Below are positions 6,501-6,614 of a stretch of DNA of 6,614 nucleotides, one piece after another; within the stretch, counting starts at the first letter, position 1; each line of letters begins with the position of its first letter. Location: NCBI RefSeq assembly GCF_900106775.1, contig NZ_FNNQ01000029.1:1-6614 (forward strand), written 5' to 3'. This DNA is from Marininema mesophilum. Lineage in GTDB: Bacteria > Bacillota > Bacilli > Thermoactinomycetales > DSM-45169. A model generated the notes under the pieces. That model did no database searches. It was given only the letters and a program-made list of their open reading frames with translations, and was not told where the DNA came from. The translations under genes were made by a program, and so were the position numbers.

Positions 6501-6548
6501 CAAAAAAAGTAGCCCCAGGTTGGTATTGTCCCCTAAAGGTAGACAGTG

Positions 6549-6574
6549 AAAAAAGTCCATCTGTTAAGATGGAC
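6549..6574 (-). terminator. Stem-loop with minus-strand T-run (terminator or 5'-leader hairpin)
   Basis: GTCCATCT-GTTA-AGATGGAC (6555-6574) is a perfect 8-bp stem with a four-base loop. Read on the minus strand it is followed directly by six T (6554-6549), the form of an intrinsic terminator. However, a rightward gene seems to start at 6608, so no obvious leftward gene would use it. It may stop transcription approaching from the right, insulating the hydrolase gene. In the rightward transcript it would be a leader hairpin ending about 18 bases before the ribosome binding site. Confidence 0.5.
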
Positions 6575-6607
6575 AAAAATCATTGTTTATTGGAGGGGGA
6601 TTTTCTT

Positions 6608-6614
6608 ATGGCTA
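6608..6614 (+). CDS. Start of a rightward gene (first two codons only)
   Basis: ATG GCT begins at 6608, preceded by GGAGGGGG (6592-6599) at a spacing of eight bases, an excellent ribosome binding site. Only Met-Ala is visible, so nothing can be said about the product. The call rests wholly on the ribosome binding site and spacing. Confidence 0.55.

Overview
The window looks like chromosomal DNA from a spore-forming-type Bacillota (order Bacillales; Thermoactinomycetaceae or a relative is my best guess, not proven). The pointers are strong AGGAGG-type ribosome binding sites before every gene, a CCA-encoding tRNA-Pro with a classical intrinsic terminator, an IS200/IS605-type element end, and an alpha/beta hydrolase closely resembling a family I know from Bacillus.

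Layout. Bases 1-305 hold the left end of an IS200/IS605-family element read on the minus strand: the first 60 codons of a TnpB protein, its ribosome binding site, and about 120 bases of structured end DNA. Bases 306-556 contain no gene I can support. A tRNA-Pro(TGG) gene lies on the minus strand at 599-675, with a terminator at 550-582 and a plausible promoter at 757-786.

The core is a divergent gene pair around a 92-base AT-rich spacer (1872-1963). Leftward is a 343-residue right-handed beta-helix protein of the pectate-lyase/GH28-like superfamily (840-1871). Rightward is a 1220-residue secreted heparinase II/III-superfamily enzyme (1964-5626) in which an extra beta-sandwich domain appears to be inserted into the lyase fold. 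Together they suggest a small polysaccharide-degradation locus acting on an acidic polymer. The substrate cannot be read from the sequence, and no transporter, regulator or sugar-catabolic gene is visible.

The heparinase gene overlaps tail-to-tail by 25 bases with a leftward alpha/beta hydrolase (5602-6420). The hydrolase start is best placed at a GTG with an ideal ribosome binding site rather than at the upstream ATG. The right edge (6484-6614) holds a short dyad, a perfect 8-bp stem-loop with a minus-strand T-run, and the ribosome binding site and first two codons of a rightward gene.

I do not see a clearly new multi-gene system. The most notable items are the divergent lyase/beta-helix pair with its shared dyad, the nested domain of the large lyase, and the compound hairpin structure of the insertion-element end.
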